A stretch of DNA of 52,691 bases from CAVORB01 sp964395315 (GTDB lineage Bacteria; Pseudomonadota; Gammaproteobacteria; Chromatiales; Chromatiaceae), in NCBI GenBank assembly GCA_964395315.1, contig CAYNBI010000012.1, positions 1 through 52,691 on the forward strand, in the 5' to 3' direction. The stretch's first letter is position 1; the number at the start of each line of letters is the position of its first letter. Under the pieces are notes generated by a model, which was not told the origin of the DNA, made no database searches, and saw nothing but the letters and a program-made list of their open reading frames with translations. This document shows, one piece after another, positions 7,316 through 14,951 of the stretch. A program made the translations under genes and the position numbers.

Positions 7316-8281
7316 TTAGATGGGCCCGTTCTCGAGCAGGTCCGGCACGGCCGGCCTTGGTTCGACCGAAACGGCTTTGACACCCGCGGGCAGATTGGCC
7401 TGAATGAATCTGGCGAGCGTTCTCGCGGCTGCCGCCCGTCCGCAACCGCGGTGCCATGCGATGCCGACGGTACGCATCGGCACCGGTGCCGAGAGTGAGC
7501 GGATGCAGAGTCCGCCACCGGGCGTGGATTCACGACCGTGGGGAACGGCAAGCGCGGGCAACAGCGTCCAACCAATACCCGCGGCCACCATCCGCCGCAG
7601 GGTATCGAGACTGCTTGCATCGTGATCTTCATCCTGCATCTGCGGGGCGAGGCCGAAGGTCTCCAACACCTGATCGCGCAGGCAGTGCCCCTCTGTGAGC
7701 AGCAACAGCTGACGCGTGTCGAGAGCGGAGCGGTCGATCTTGGCCGAACTGGCGGCGAGCTCATGGCCCGTGGGCAGCGCGACCTTCAAGGGCTCATGGA
7801 AGAGCGCCTGGCAGTCGAGATAGTCCTGGAACAGGGGCAGCGTCAACAGGAGTGCGTCGAGCTTGTAGGAGCGCGCCGCGTCGATCAAGATCGTGGTGGT
7901 AGCCTCACGAACCAGCAGGCGCAGATTCGGAAAGGTACGTTTTACCTTGGGAATCAAGTCGGGGACCAGAAAGGGGGCAAGGGTCGGGATGGCTCCGATC
8001 CGAAGCAACCCGTCCATAGGCTCATGCGCCTGACGGGCGAGCTCGCGAATCGCCGCAACTGCTTCGAGCGCGATGCGCGCCTTGCCAACGACATTGTCCC
8101 CGATTGGCGTCGGACTGACGTGATGGTTGTCGCGCTCGAACAGGCTAACGCCCAGATACTCCTCAAGCTTCTTGATCTGCATGCTCAAGGTCGGCTGCCC
8201 CACATGACAGGCGGCCGCCGCATGGCCGAAGTGCCGCTTCTCGGCCAACGCCACCAAATAGTGTAGCTCCCGGAGGGTCAT
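7316..8281 (-). CDS. oxyR: OxyR-like LysR-family peroxide regulator
   Basis: A 321-aa LysR-type regulator. Residues 1-60 are the winged helix-turn-helix (MTLRELHYLVALAE, then QPTLSMQIKKLEE) and the rest is the effector domain with the OxyR signature LLTEGHCLRDQ and MVAAGIGWTLLPALAV. C200 corresponds to the peroxidatic Cys199 of E. coli OxyR. The resolving Cys208, nine residues later in the enterobacterial and pseudomonad proteins, is phenylalanine (F209) here, so the standard intramolecular disulfide cannot form with that residue. The C-terminus is about 15 residues longer than usual. It lies upstream of, and in the same direction as, the oxidase operon with 208 bp between. Start chosen at the MTLREL consensus N-terminus. 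Confidence 0.92.
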   Translation of the reverse strand: MTLRELHYLVALAEKRHFGHAAAACHVGQPTLSMQIKKLEEYLGVSLFERDNHHVSPTPIGDNVVGKARIALEAVAAIRELARQAHEPMDGLLRIGAIPTLAPFLVPDLIPKVKRTFPNLRLLVREATTTILIDAARSYKLDALLLTLPLFQDYLDCQALFHEPLKVALPTGHELAASSAKIDRSALDTRQLLLLTEGHCLRDQVLETFGLAPQMQDEDHDASSLDTLRRMVAAGIGWTLLPALAVPHGRESTPGGGLCIRSLSAPVPMRTVGIAWHRGCGRAAAARTLARFIQANLPAGVKAVSVEPRPAVPDLLENGPI

Positions 8282-8290
8282 GTCCTATCT

Positions 8291-8623
8291 CTACAGACGC
8301 GAGCGCGCGGCGGGGGTCCTCCAGGCCTGCCCGCATCCGCGGCTCGCCGGGTCCGCTCCCGCGCCCTTCCACTTGGCGCGCAAACTCCCCTCCCGCCCCA
8401 ACAGCGACCAGCCGTCATCTGAGTAGAGGTTGAAGCCGGAGGACAGCACGATCCGCCGATTGAGGAAGCACCGAGCCACGGGCGAGCTCGTTGTGGTCGC
8501 GTGGCTACAGGAGTCCATCCCGTTCAGCACTGGCGCGATGGGTTGCGTCATCCCAAAGACCAGGAAGACAAAAAGAAGCAGAAGCACGCGCTGTAACGAA
8601 ATCCCGTTGCTGCCAGACGTCAT
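8291..8623 (-). CDS. Small exported or membrane-anchored hypothetical protein
   Basis: A 110-aa frame with a strong ribosome site (GGAGGAAGCT before ATG) and a hydrophobic segment at residues 11-30 that looks like a signal peptide or anchor. The remainder is Cys-containing and Arg/Gly-rich with no recognised domain; the last 35 residues look low-complexity and may not be conserved. It ends 9 bp upstream of the oxyR start, so the two are likely co-transcribed. No function can be assigned, and a spurious call is possible. Confidence 0.45.
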   Translation of the reverse strand: MTSGSNGISLQRVLLLLFVFLVFGMTQPIAPVLNGMDSCSHATTTSSPVARCFLNRRIVLSSGFNLYSDDGWSLLGREGSLRAKWKGAGADPASRGCGQAWRTPAARSRL

Positions 8624-9110
8624 AGCTTCCTCCGTTGCGCTTCGCCGTCATGGCCCGCTCCGCGCTGCGGCAACGGCCGGAGCGTCCCTGGCGCGGGCTG
8701 CGCTCTGTTGTTATCAAGAAGCTTATAATCCTGACCATAATCGTCAAGTAATCAGGCGCGCCGACGCTTGCTGGCCCAATGGCAAAGCCCGAGGTGCGAT
8801 ACCGGCCCGAAACAAACCTCCCGCAGCAAAAAACGCTGCCGCGCGTCGCAAGCAGGTAGCCGCGTGGACAAGGGTCCGTCTGCCATGCCGCTGAGAAGGT
8901 AGACTCCGGGGGCACAAAGGCGCCCGATTACCGCCTTACACGGTGGTGCCGACTAGGGAAATGGGAGCCGCGTTGGAAGAAGAAATCTCGCGTGGAAAGC
9001 GGGCTACTTCAGAGGTTGAAAGCGCCGCAGGTCCCGGGAAATGGCGAGGGACACCCGGTGAATCGGGCGCCGCGCGCTGCCGGCGGCGCCCAGGGATCCC
9101 GATGTCGGAC
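8624..9110. other. 487-bp intergenic region, possible promoter near 8720-8750
   Basis: No convincing gene here. An AT-richer patch at 8721-8750 contains, on the minus strand, TTGACG (8747-8742) followed 14 nt later by TATAAG, and overlapping it a short dyad TGAC-N7-GTCA (8732-8746). On the plus strand the same patch holds a perfect TATAAT (8724-8729) without a good -35. It may supply the promoter for the 110-aa gene and oxyR. Spacing is non-ideal on both strands. Confidence 0.3.
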
Positions 9111-9497
9111 TCAGCCCGCCGCGAAAGCGGCCAGTTGCGGGCTCCTGCGCCAGTCATCGCCCAACTGACCGGCACCCGGCGTTTCACTGAGCGGAAACGA
9201 CGGGATGATCTCGCCGAGCTCGCATCCGCTGAGCTCATCGAACTCAACGTCAGGGAGGATGATGGCCTCGGACAGCCCCCTTTCCGCATCCCTGCCCGAC
9301 GCTTCCTCGGCCTCGGGGTTCCTGACGACATCGACCGCCGCGTCTTCAAGACCCATCAGCCCGGGAAAGAGATCGATGAGATCGAATCCGCTGAGCTCCT
9401 CTACCTCGTAGTCCTTGAGCGTGCTCATGGGCCACAAGAAGTCTCGCAGCTTGCCCTGAGACAGTCCGGCGCTTGCAGGGGTGGAACGGGTTCTCAT
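9111..9497 (-). CDS. Acidic 128-aa protein with an internal ELSG repeat
   Basis: A 128-aa protein of unknown family. The ATG at 9497 has a clear ribosome site (GGAGAT, 4-5 nt spacing) and is preferred to the upstream in-frame start at 9581. Two imperfect 15-residue copies are visible: EVEELSGFDLIDLFP (31-45) and EFDELSGCELGEIIP (85-99), each beginning acidic, centred on ELSG and ending in Pro. The region between is acidic and Ala/Glu-rich; the only cysteine is C92 in the second copy. No signal peptide or membrane segment. The AT-rich upstream island suggests its own promoter. The leader-like acidic/amphipathic character recalls RiPP precursors, but no modifying enzyme lies next to it. A longer plus-strand frame overlaps and was judged less likely. 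Confidence 0.5.
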   Translation of the reverse strand: MRTRSTPASAGLSQGKLRDFLWPMSTLKDYEVEELSGFDLIDLFPGLMGLEDAAVDVVRNPEAEEASGRDAERGLSEAIILPDVEFDELSGCELGEIIPSFPLSETPGAGQLGDDWRRSPQLAAFAAG

Positions 9498-9543
9498 GTT
9501 GATCTCCGCTCTTCTCATTGTCGACCGTGCCCGAAGATTTATC

Positions 9544-9588
9544 GGACCAGGGGACGAACAGCTAAAGCGTCCCCGGTCCAATTTTTTT
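9544..9588 (+). terminator. Intrinsic-terminator-like hairpin with T7 tract (plus strand)
   Basis: Arms GGACC-a-GGGGAC (9544-9555) and GTCCCCGGTCC (9569-9579) pair over 11 bp with one bulged A and a 13-nt loop, followed by AA and seven T residues (9582-9588). In the plus direction this is a well-formed intrinsic terminator. No convincing plus-strand gene lies upstream, so it may stop antisense transcription through the 128-aa gene. On the minus strand the same hairpin would lie in that gene's leader. Confidence 0.55.
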
Positions 9589-9589
9589 C

Positions 9590-9690
9590 TCGCTTCGAGC
9601 CCCTGTCTTATTGTTTAAACCATTTTCTATGAAAACGCAATAACTATATGCTTAAAAATAACAATTTTCCCAAGAAACTTTTTTGGTCCC
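9590..9690. promoter_or_regulatory. AT-rich promoter-like island
   Basis: This stretch is markedly AT-rich against a roughly 65-70% GC background, with A and T tracts suited to UP elements. On the minus strand it contains TTGGGA followed 19 nt later by TATAGT, and TTGCGT followed 17 nt later by TAAACA, either of which could drive the 128-aa gene. Between 9690 and 9920 I see no gene or clear element. Promoter choice is uncertain. Confidence 0.4.
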
Positions 9691-9925
9691 GCGACTCGTG
9701 GTTGGGAAGACGGCCGGGAGCCATGATGTCCAACGACCCGCAAAGGTCAGCGACCTCTGACGGCCATTCACTCCGACACGTTTGATCTGCGGTTACTTGC
9801 CAGCACAGACGTCAGCGCCCTAACCGCGGCCCGCGGCGGGACCTTTCCGGGCCGGCCGCGCGAGCCTCCGCCTGGCTCTGTCCGGCTGCCCGCAACCAGG
9901 CCGGACACGAAGCAACCCCGTCCGT

Positions 9926-9952
9926 CTTGCGTCGCCGAAGGTGCCGTATAAT
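9926..9952 (+). promoter_or_regulatory. Promoter upstream of the hsp20-like gene, possibly heat-shock type
   Basis: A perfect TATAAT lies at 9947-9952, 36 bp before the ATG of the Hsp20-like gene. The upstream element is CTTGCG (9926-9931), and CTTGCG-N14-CGTATAAT partly resembles a sigma-32 promoter (CTTGAA, then CCCCAT-T). The -35 to -10 spacing is short for sigma-70, so sigma-factor assignment is a guess. Confidence 0.45.
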
Positions 9953-9988
9953 GCTCGCAGGTGTTTTCTGTTACCGAGGGTCCTTCCG

Positions 9989-10669
9989 ATGTCGAGACAT
10001 GCAGGTTTCACTCGCCGCATCTTGTTAGCGACCGCGATCAGCATCCCCGCGACCGCGATGGCCTGGACGCCCTATGGGTACGATCCCTACGGCCCGGGTC
10101 CGGGCGCCGATCAGGCTCCCGCAGCTCCGGGGCCGGCGCCGTCAGCCGATCAGGCCTGGGGGGCGGGTAGTTACCCCGTTCCGGGCTATCCGGCCTACGG
10201 CTATGGGTATCCGCCGCAACCGCCCTACCCGCCCGCTCAGGCGCCTGGTGCCGAGGGCTACGACGCTGGTCCGGCACCCCAGCCGCCGGGTTATCCCCCC
10301 TTCGGCTCACGGCAGGGCTTCCCCGACATGGGCGGACCAGGCTTCGGGCCGCGGCAGGGGCCATTGCGGATTTCGCGACGCATGACCGAGGAAGCCTACA
10401 TCATCGAGATCCCCCTAGAGGGCATGTCGGCGGAAGAGGTCCAGGTCACCACCCAGGGGAACTGGATCAGCATCGGGCGCGACCAGTCCCGGCAGGACAT
10501 CAAGGAGGACACCTTCGATCAGGGACGCGGCTATGCGCGCAGCTACAGCTTCTCCAGCGGGAGCGCCAGCCGCCGCTTCAGTGTCCCCCGGGACGCCGAC
10601 CTATCGGCCATGACCCGGGAGGAGAGCGACGGAACCCTGCGCATCAGCATCCCGCGGCAGCGCCAGTGA
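9989..10669 (+). CDS. Exported Hsp20/alpha-crystallin-like protein with Pro/Tyr/Gly-rich linker
   Basis: A 226-aa protein. Residues 1-25 look like a signal peptide (basic SRHAGFTRR, hydrophobic core, cleavage after AMA). Residues 26-115 are low-complexity, rich in Pro, Gly, Tyr and Ala. The C-terminal ~105 residues form an alpha-crystallin-type domain: an EAYIIEIPLEGMSAEEVQV beta segment, then SFSSGSASRRFSVPRDAD and a TLRISIP terminal motif (I-x-I/V type). Small heat-shock proteins hold unfolding clients and are usually cytoplasmic; an exported form with a disordered spacer is unusual. The ATG at 9989 has GAGGG upstream and gives a proper signal peptide, so it is preferred to the earlier in-frame start at 9941. 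Confidence 0.8.
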   Translation: MSRHAGFTRRILLATAISIPATAMAWTPYGYDPYGPGPGADQAPAAPGPAPSADQAWGAGSYPVPGYPAYGYGYPPQPPYPPAQAPGAEGYDAGPAPQPPGYPPFGSRQGFPDMGGPGFGPRQGPLRISRRMTEEAYIIEIPLEGMSAEEVQVTTQGNWISIGRDQSRQDIKEDTFDQGRGYARSYSFSSGSASRRFSVPRDADLSAMTREESDGTLRISIPRQRQ

Positions 10670-10734
10670 AACGCCCCGCGAGCCACTGACAAGGGATAGA
10701 TCACGCATCCTTCATCGAGTCGACAGAGAAGCCC

Positions 10735-11157
10735 ATGCCCGAGGAATACCCGACCCCGCAAGACGCGGAGGACGCCTTTTACGACGCCATCGACGACCGT
10801 GATGCAGCGCGTCTGCGCGGCGTATGGGAGGAGTCGCCCGCCATCGCCTGCCTGCTGCCGATGCAGCCGCTCCTCCACGGCGCCGAGGTGCACAAGGCAT
10901 GGGCGCCGTTGACCGAGGGCGACCTGCGGCTCGACATACAGGTTCGCCACATCCGCTGGCTGGAGGCGGGGGACGTGGCGCTCCACTTCGTCGAGGAGCG
11001 CGTCAGCTTCCCCGGGCACCCAGCGCAGCCCCCCGTCTATGCCACGAACGTCTACCGGCGGGGCACGTCGGGCTGGAGAATGATCCTCCACCAGAACTCC
11101 CCCATGCCGCCTCCGCCGGGGGCCATGCCACCGGGCATGCCCCCAAACGCGGGTTAG
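10735..11157 (+). CDS. NTF2/SnoaL-like fold protein
   Basis: A 140-aa soluble protein with the pattern of the SnoaL/DUF4440 NTF2-like superfamily: N-terminal helix DAEDAFYDAIDDRDAARLRGVWEE type, a PLLHGAEVHKAW turn, then beta strands including DVALHFVEER and a closing GWRMILHQNSP strand. The last 20 residues are Pro/Gly/Met-rich (PMPPPPGAMPPGM). Members serve as small-molecule-binding folds or catalysts with varied roles, so no substrate is offered. It follows the hsp20-like gene by 65 bp and precedes mtaB by 109 bp, all on the plus strand. Confidence 0.8.
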   Translation: MPEEYPTPQDAEDAFYDAIDDRDAARLRGVWEESPAIACLLPMQPLLHGAEVHKAWAPLTEGDLRLDIQVRHIRWLEAGDVALHFVEERVSFPGHPAQPPVYATNVYRRGTSGWRMILHQNSPMPPPPGAMPPGMPPNAG

Positions 11158-11266
11158 CGCGCGCCCGAGATGCGGGCACATGCGGCGCGCAGGGCTTGAT
11201 CTCGTTTGCACTCGGGAATAGGCTCGCGCACCTCACCGCAACGCGAGCGCCCTCCCGAAAGACCCC

Positions 11267-12550
11267 ATGCGCGTCACTCTTCAAGCCCTCGGCTGCCGTC
11301 TGAACGAGGCGGAGCTCGAGACCTGGGCCAGGCAATTCCGCCAGCGCGGCTACCAGATCGCCGCCGCCCCGGAATCCGCCGATCTGGTGGTCGTCAACAC
11401 CTGTGCGGTGACCGCCGAGGCGGTACGCAAGTCCCGCAAGCTGCTGCGACGCACCCAGCGGGAGAATCCCCACGCCAAGCTGGTGGTCAGCGGCTGCTTT
11501 GCCTCCCTGGAGAGCGAGTCCCTGGCGCGTGAGCAGGGAGTCGATCTGGTGATCCCGAATCAGGACAAGGACCGGCTGGTGGAGATCACGACGCGCGAAC
11601 TGGCGCTCCCGTCCATGCCGAGAACCGCCATGGACGAGGACGCCAACCCGCTGTTCGCCCGCGGCCGCCAGCGCGCCTTCATCAAGGTCCAGGACGGTTG
11701 CCGTTACCGCTGCGCCTTCTGCATCGTCACCCTGGCGCGGGGCGAGGAGCGCAGCCGCCCGGTGGCCGATGTCGTGGACGAGGTGAACCGGCTGGTGAGC
11801 GAGGGCGTCAAGGAGGTCGTGCTCACCGGCGTCCATCTCGGCGGCTACGGAGGCGACACCGACAGCGGTCTCACCGAGCTCCTCCGCGCGGTGCTCGAAG
11901 ACACCGGGGTGCCCCGGCTGCGACTGGGCTCACTGGAGCCCTGGGACCTGCCGCCCGGTCTCTGGAAGCTGTTCGACGACCCGCGCCTCATGCCCCACCT
12001 GCACCTCCCTCTGCAGAGCGGCTCCGACACGGTGCTGCGCCGGATGGCCCGGCGCTGCCGCACAGGAGAGTTCGCGCATCTGGCGCGCGAGGCCAGGGAC
12101 GCGGTGCCGGACCTCAATCTCACCAGCGACATCATCGTCGGCTTCCCCGGCGAGACCGACGAGGAATGGCGGCAGACCGTCGACTACGTCGCCGCGGTGG
12201 GCTTCGGCCATCTCCACATCTTCAGCTACTCCCCGCGTGCCGGCACCAAGGCGGCTGGGTTGCCGGATCAGGTGCCGGTGGAGGTCAAGAAGGCACGCAG
12301 CCGCGAGATGCACGCACTGGATCAACGTGTGAAGCGCGAGACGCTGGAGAAACACGTCGGGCGCCGCTACCCGGTTCTGATCGAGGGACGTTACCAGGGA
12401 GAGGCGGACGGAGACTGGTTCGGCTACACGCCGAACTACCTGCCGGTGAGGCTGCGGCACATGAAGATCACAGACCCCGTGAACCGGATCCTCGACATCC
12501 GTCTCGACGGCGTGCACCCGGAGGGGGACAGCCTGACCGGGCGCCCGTGA
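11267..12550 (+). CDS. mtaB: tRNA t6A37 methylthiotransferase MtaB
   Basis: A 427-aa radical-SAM methylthiotransferase that converts t6A37 to ms2t6A37 in tRNAs. The N-terminal MTTase domain supplies cysteines for the second iron-sulfur cluster (C10 in LGCRLNEAE, NTCAVT, VSGCFAS). The radical-SAM motif is C-RYR-C-AF-C, within DGCRYRCAFC, and the C-terminal ~60 residues form a TRAM domain. LGCRLN rather than LGCPKN/LGCQMN at the N-terminus and the absence of other features favour MtaB over RimO or MiaB. Length is typical. It ends 19 bp before a convergent gene. Confidence 0.92.
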   Translation: MRVTLQALGCRLNEAELETWARQFRQRGYQIAAAPESADLVVVNTCAVTAEAVRKSRKLLRRTQRENPHAKLVVSGCFASLESESLAREQGVDLVIPNQDKDRLVEITTRELALPSMPRTAMDEDANPLFARGRQRAFIKVQDGCRYRCAFCIVTLARGEERSRPVADVVDEVNRLVSEGVKEVVLTGVHLGGYGGDTDSGLTELLRAVLEDTGVPRLRLGSLEPWDLPPGLWKLFDDPRLMPHLHLPLQSGSDTVLRRMARRCRTGEFAHLAREARDAVPDLNLTSDIIVGFPGETDEEWRQTVDYVAAVGFGHLHIFSYSPRAGTKAAGLPDQVPVEVKKARSREMHALDQRVKRETLEKHVGRRYPVLIEGRYQGEADGDWFGYTPNYLPVRLRHMKITDPVNRILDIRLDGVHPEGDSLTGRP

Positions 12551-12569
12551 GCGACCGCTGCGGGTCGCC

Positions 12570-13127
12570 TCAGAACCCGCGTTCGACCGCTGCCTCCTGC
12601 TCCGCGTCGAGGGCCGTTGCAACGTAGGTCAGGGAAAGGCCCATCTCCCGGGTCCAGGAGAGCTCAATGCGCCACGCCTCCTCGGGCGCCCAGGCGTGAA
12701 TCGCCCGCCCATCCCCGCGGCGGATGGATCCCAGCCGTCGCGACGGCGTGGTGGCGTAGGGCGGAAAGCGGCTCTGGTCCTCACCGGGCCCGTATTTCTT
12801 GCTCAGCAGGCCGTAGAGATCGTCGAACCTGAGCTGGGATGCCGCCCGGTAGCGCCGAACCACCTTATAGACGCGATCCCGGAACGCGATGACGTACACC
12901 TGTTCCGGGCCCTCCTGGAAGACCAGGGCACGCCGCTCGCCGTCGACCTGCTCGAACGGTGGCGGATGTCCTGGATCAAGAGCCTGATCCACGCTCCCGC
13001 CCAGACAGTAGCGCCCGAAGACCTGCTTCAGACAGGTGTCCTGCTGCTCCGCAGCGATCCCGTCCGACAACCAGAGGATGGCGACGGAGATGATGGCCAG
13101 GGTTCTCAATCCGCGCCCTCGCTGCAT
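12570..13127 (-). CDS. Exported hypothetical protein
   Basis: A 185-aa protein with a signal peptide (residues 1-25, cleavage near GIAA-EQQ). The mature part has two Cys in DTCLKQVFGRYCLGG that could form a disulfide, followed by a beta-rich region with EQVYVIAFRDRVYKVVRRY and a SWTREMGLSLTYV strand. The family is not recognised. No ribosome site is obvious. It lies on the minus strand 72 bp after the Mut7-C gene and may share its transcript. Confidence 0.7.
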   Translation of the reverse strand: MQRGRGLRTLAIISVAILWLSDGIAAEQQDTCLKQVFGRYCLGGSVDQALDPGHPPPFEQVDGERRALVFQEGPEQVYVIAFRDRVYKVVRRYRAASQLRFDDLYGLLSKKYGPGEDQSRFPPYATTPSRRLGSIRRGDGRAIHAWAPEEAWRIELSWTREMGLSLTYVATALDAEQEAAVERGF

Positions 13128-13198
13128 GGGTTACGTCTGGTACGACGACGGTCCCGAAGACACCGGGGCCGTCGCCCAAATCGGCAACGACGCCGGCA

Positions 13199-14005
13199 TC
13201 AGATCGGATCGGCGCGGTTAGGATACCCCATGCCGGCCTCCGCGGACACGCCCTCGCCGCCCTCGGCCCCGCGCTCCGCAAGCCGCTCCACGAAGCTTCT
13301 CAGGCGCGTGTAGTGGCTACCCTGCCAGTAGACCCGGCCGCATCCCCGGCAGCGCCAGAAACGGTCGAAGGCGGACCGCACGCGCGGCGGGATCTCCGCG
13401 CCGAGCGCGCGCTTGTCGACGCTGGCGAGCAAGCCATTGCAGACCGTACAGCGGGTGAAAGGGCGCAGCGCGCGGTACAGGTCCAGGCGTTCGACCACGT
13501 ACCAGACCTGGTCCCGCGGGCGCTTCTGCGGCACGTAGAGCCCGTGGGTCACCGCCCTGCGCATCAGCAGCTGACGGTCGCGGCTGAGGAGGACACGGCC
13601 CTCCCCCGCGGCGATGGAGGCCAGCCTCGCATCCCCGGGATCGTTCGCGAACAGGGTGTCGAAGCCGAGCAGCCGCAGATAGCGCGCGAGTCCGCCGAGG
13701 TGGGCGTCGGCGAGGAAGCGAATGCGGCGCAGGGGCCGATGGCGCACCGCCAGCAGAGGGGAGACATCCAGGGACTCGAAAACCGGATACAGGCTGACCC
13801 GGTCGCCGTCCGCGAGTCCGGCCTCCAAGCCGCTCGACACGCCGTTGATCAGGACCAGCTCGACCTCCGCCGGCGGGATGCCCAGGTTGACGATCAGGTG
13901 CCGCACCGGGGCGGGCGCCCGCAAGCGCACCTCGCACTCCCGCTGACGGCGATGCGGCGCCAGAAAGTCGTTGAGCTCGGCGTAGCAGCGGACCCGGATA
14001 TGCAC
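13199..14005 (-). CDS. Mut7-C RNase-domain protein with N-terminal ubiquitin-like fold
   Basis: A 268-aa two-domain protein. Residues 1-80 resemble a ThiS/MoaD-type beta-grasp fold (HIRVRCYAELNDFL, ending DGDRVSLYPVFES). Residues 95-245 match the Mut7-C PIN-like RNase family: RIRFLADAHLGGLARYLRLLGFD with its acidic residue, VLLSRDRQLLMRR, then a zinc-ribbon-like CTVC and CRGC pair. The combination is a known domain architecture whose cellular role is unclear; RNA cleavage is suggested by the PIN relation. It starts 21 bp after the exonuclease III stop. Confidence 0.88.
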   Translation of the reverse strand: MHIRVRCYAELNDFLAPHRRQRECEVRLRAPAPVRHLIVNLGIPPAEVELVLINGVSSGLEAGLADGDRVSLYPVFESLDVSPLLAVRHRPLRRIRFLADAHLGGLARYLRLLGFDTLFANDPGDARLASIAAGEGRVLLSRDRQLLMRRAVTHGLYVPQKRPRDQVWYVVERLDLYRALRPFTRCTVCNGLLASVDKRALGAEIPPRVRSAFDRFWRCRGCGRVYWQGSHYTRLRSFVERLAERGAEGGEGVSAEAGMGYPNRADPI

Positions 14006-14026
14006 GACGCCGCCCGGAGTCTGGGC

Positions 14027-14845
14027 CTAGAGGTCGAAGGTGGCCCACACTGGACAGTGGTCCGAGGGCTTCTCCATGGCGCGAATATCGTAGTCGATGC
14101 CCGCATCCATCAGACGCTCCTGAAGGGGCCTGCTCACCAGCACCAGATCGATGCGCAGGCCCCGTCTCGGCTCACGCTCGAAGCCGCGGCTGCGGTAGTC
14201 GAACCAGCTGAAGCGGTCGTCGGCTTCGGGGTGAACCGCACGATAGGCGTCGGTCAGGCCCCAGTCGGTCAGGTTGGCGAGCCATTCGCGCTCCTCGGGC
14301 AGGAAGCTGCACTTGCCGGTGCGCAGCCAGCGCTTGGCGTTGTCATCGCCGATACCGATGTCGAGGTCCAACGGGGCGACGTTCATGTCCCCGAGCACCA
14401 CCAGGTTCTGGTCGGGCGCGAAGCGCTCGCGCAGGAAGGCGCCGAGATCGGCGTAGAACTTCCGCTTGCCCGGAAACTTCACCGGGTGGTCGCGGCTCTC
14501 GCCCTGGGGAAAATAGCCGTTGACGACCGTGATCTCGGTCCCCGAGGGCAGGCGATAGCGGCCCGTGATTGCGCGTCGCTGTACCTCCTCGCCGTCCGTC
14601 GGCAATCCCATCACGACCTCGATCGGGGCCTGCTTGCTCAGCAGCGCAACCCCGTAGTGGGACTTCTGACCGAAAAAGTGGGTGACGTAGCCAAGCCCCT
14701 CGACCATCTCGCGGGGAAAGGCGTCGTCCGCGACCTTGCATTCCTGGACGCCGATGATGTCCGGGTCGTGTCGCTCCTTGAGGGCGGCGAGCTGATGCGG
14801 GCGGGCACGGATGCCGTTGATGTTGAAGGATACGATCTTGAGCAC
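14027..14845 (-). CDS. xthA: Exodeoxyribonuclease III (AP endonuclease)
   Basis: A 272-aa member of the exonuclease III/EEP family that cleaves DNA at abasic sites and degrades 3' ends. Motifs are complete: FNINGIRAR, the metal-binding Glu in LQECK-type GVQECKV, VNGYFPQG, LGDMNVAP (Asp/Asn), RIDLVL and SDHCPVW (catalytic Asp-His). Length matches XthA. Minus strand, 106 bp after phoU; whether it belongs to the phosphate operon transcript cannot be told from sequence. Confidence 0.94.
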   Translation of the reverse strand: MLKIVSFNINGIRARPHQLAALKERHDPDIIGVQECKVADDAFPREMVEGLGYVTHFFGQKSHYGVALLSKQAPIEVVMGLPTDGEEVQRRAITGRYRLPSGTEITVVNGYFPQGESRDHPVKFPGKRKFYADLGAFLRERFAPDQNLVVLGDMNVAPLDLDIGIGDDNAKRWLRTGKCSFLPEEREWLANLTDWGLTDAYRAVHPEADDRFSWFDYRSRGFEREPRRGLRIDLVLVSRPLQERLMDAGIDYDIRAMEKPSDHCPVWATFDL

Positions 14846-14951
14846 GCGGGTCTGTCTCCGAGGCCGCCGGATGCGCGGCGGGCAGCGGGCAGACTAGCAC
14901 GGGAGCAAGGCCCCATCCAGGCAAGGCAGACCCGTGGGGGCCGCCGGATGG

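Noticed and set aside
8943..9632. 229-codon plus-strand frame opposite the 128-aa gene
   Set aside because: It has no clear ribosome site or domain, while the minus frame has a good ribosome site and a repeated module. The plus-strand terminator nearby leaves some doubt.
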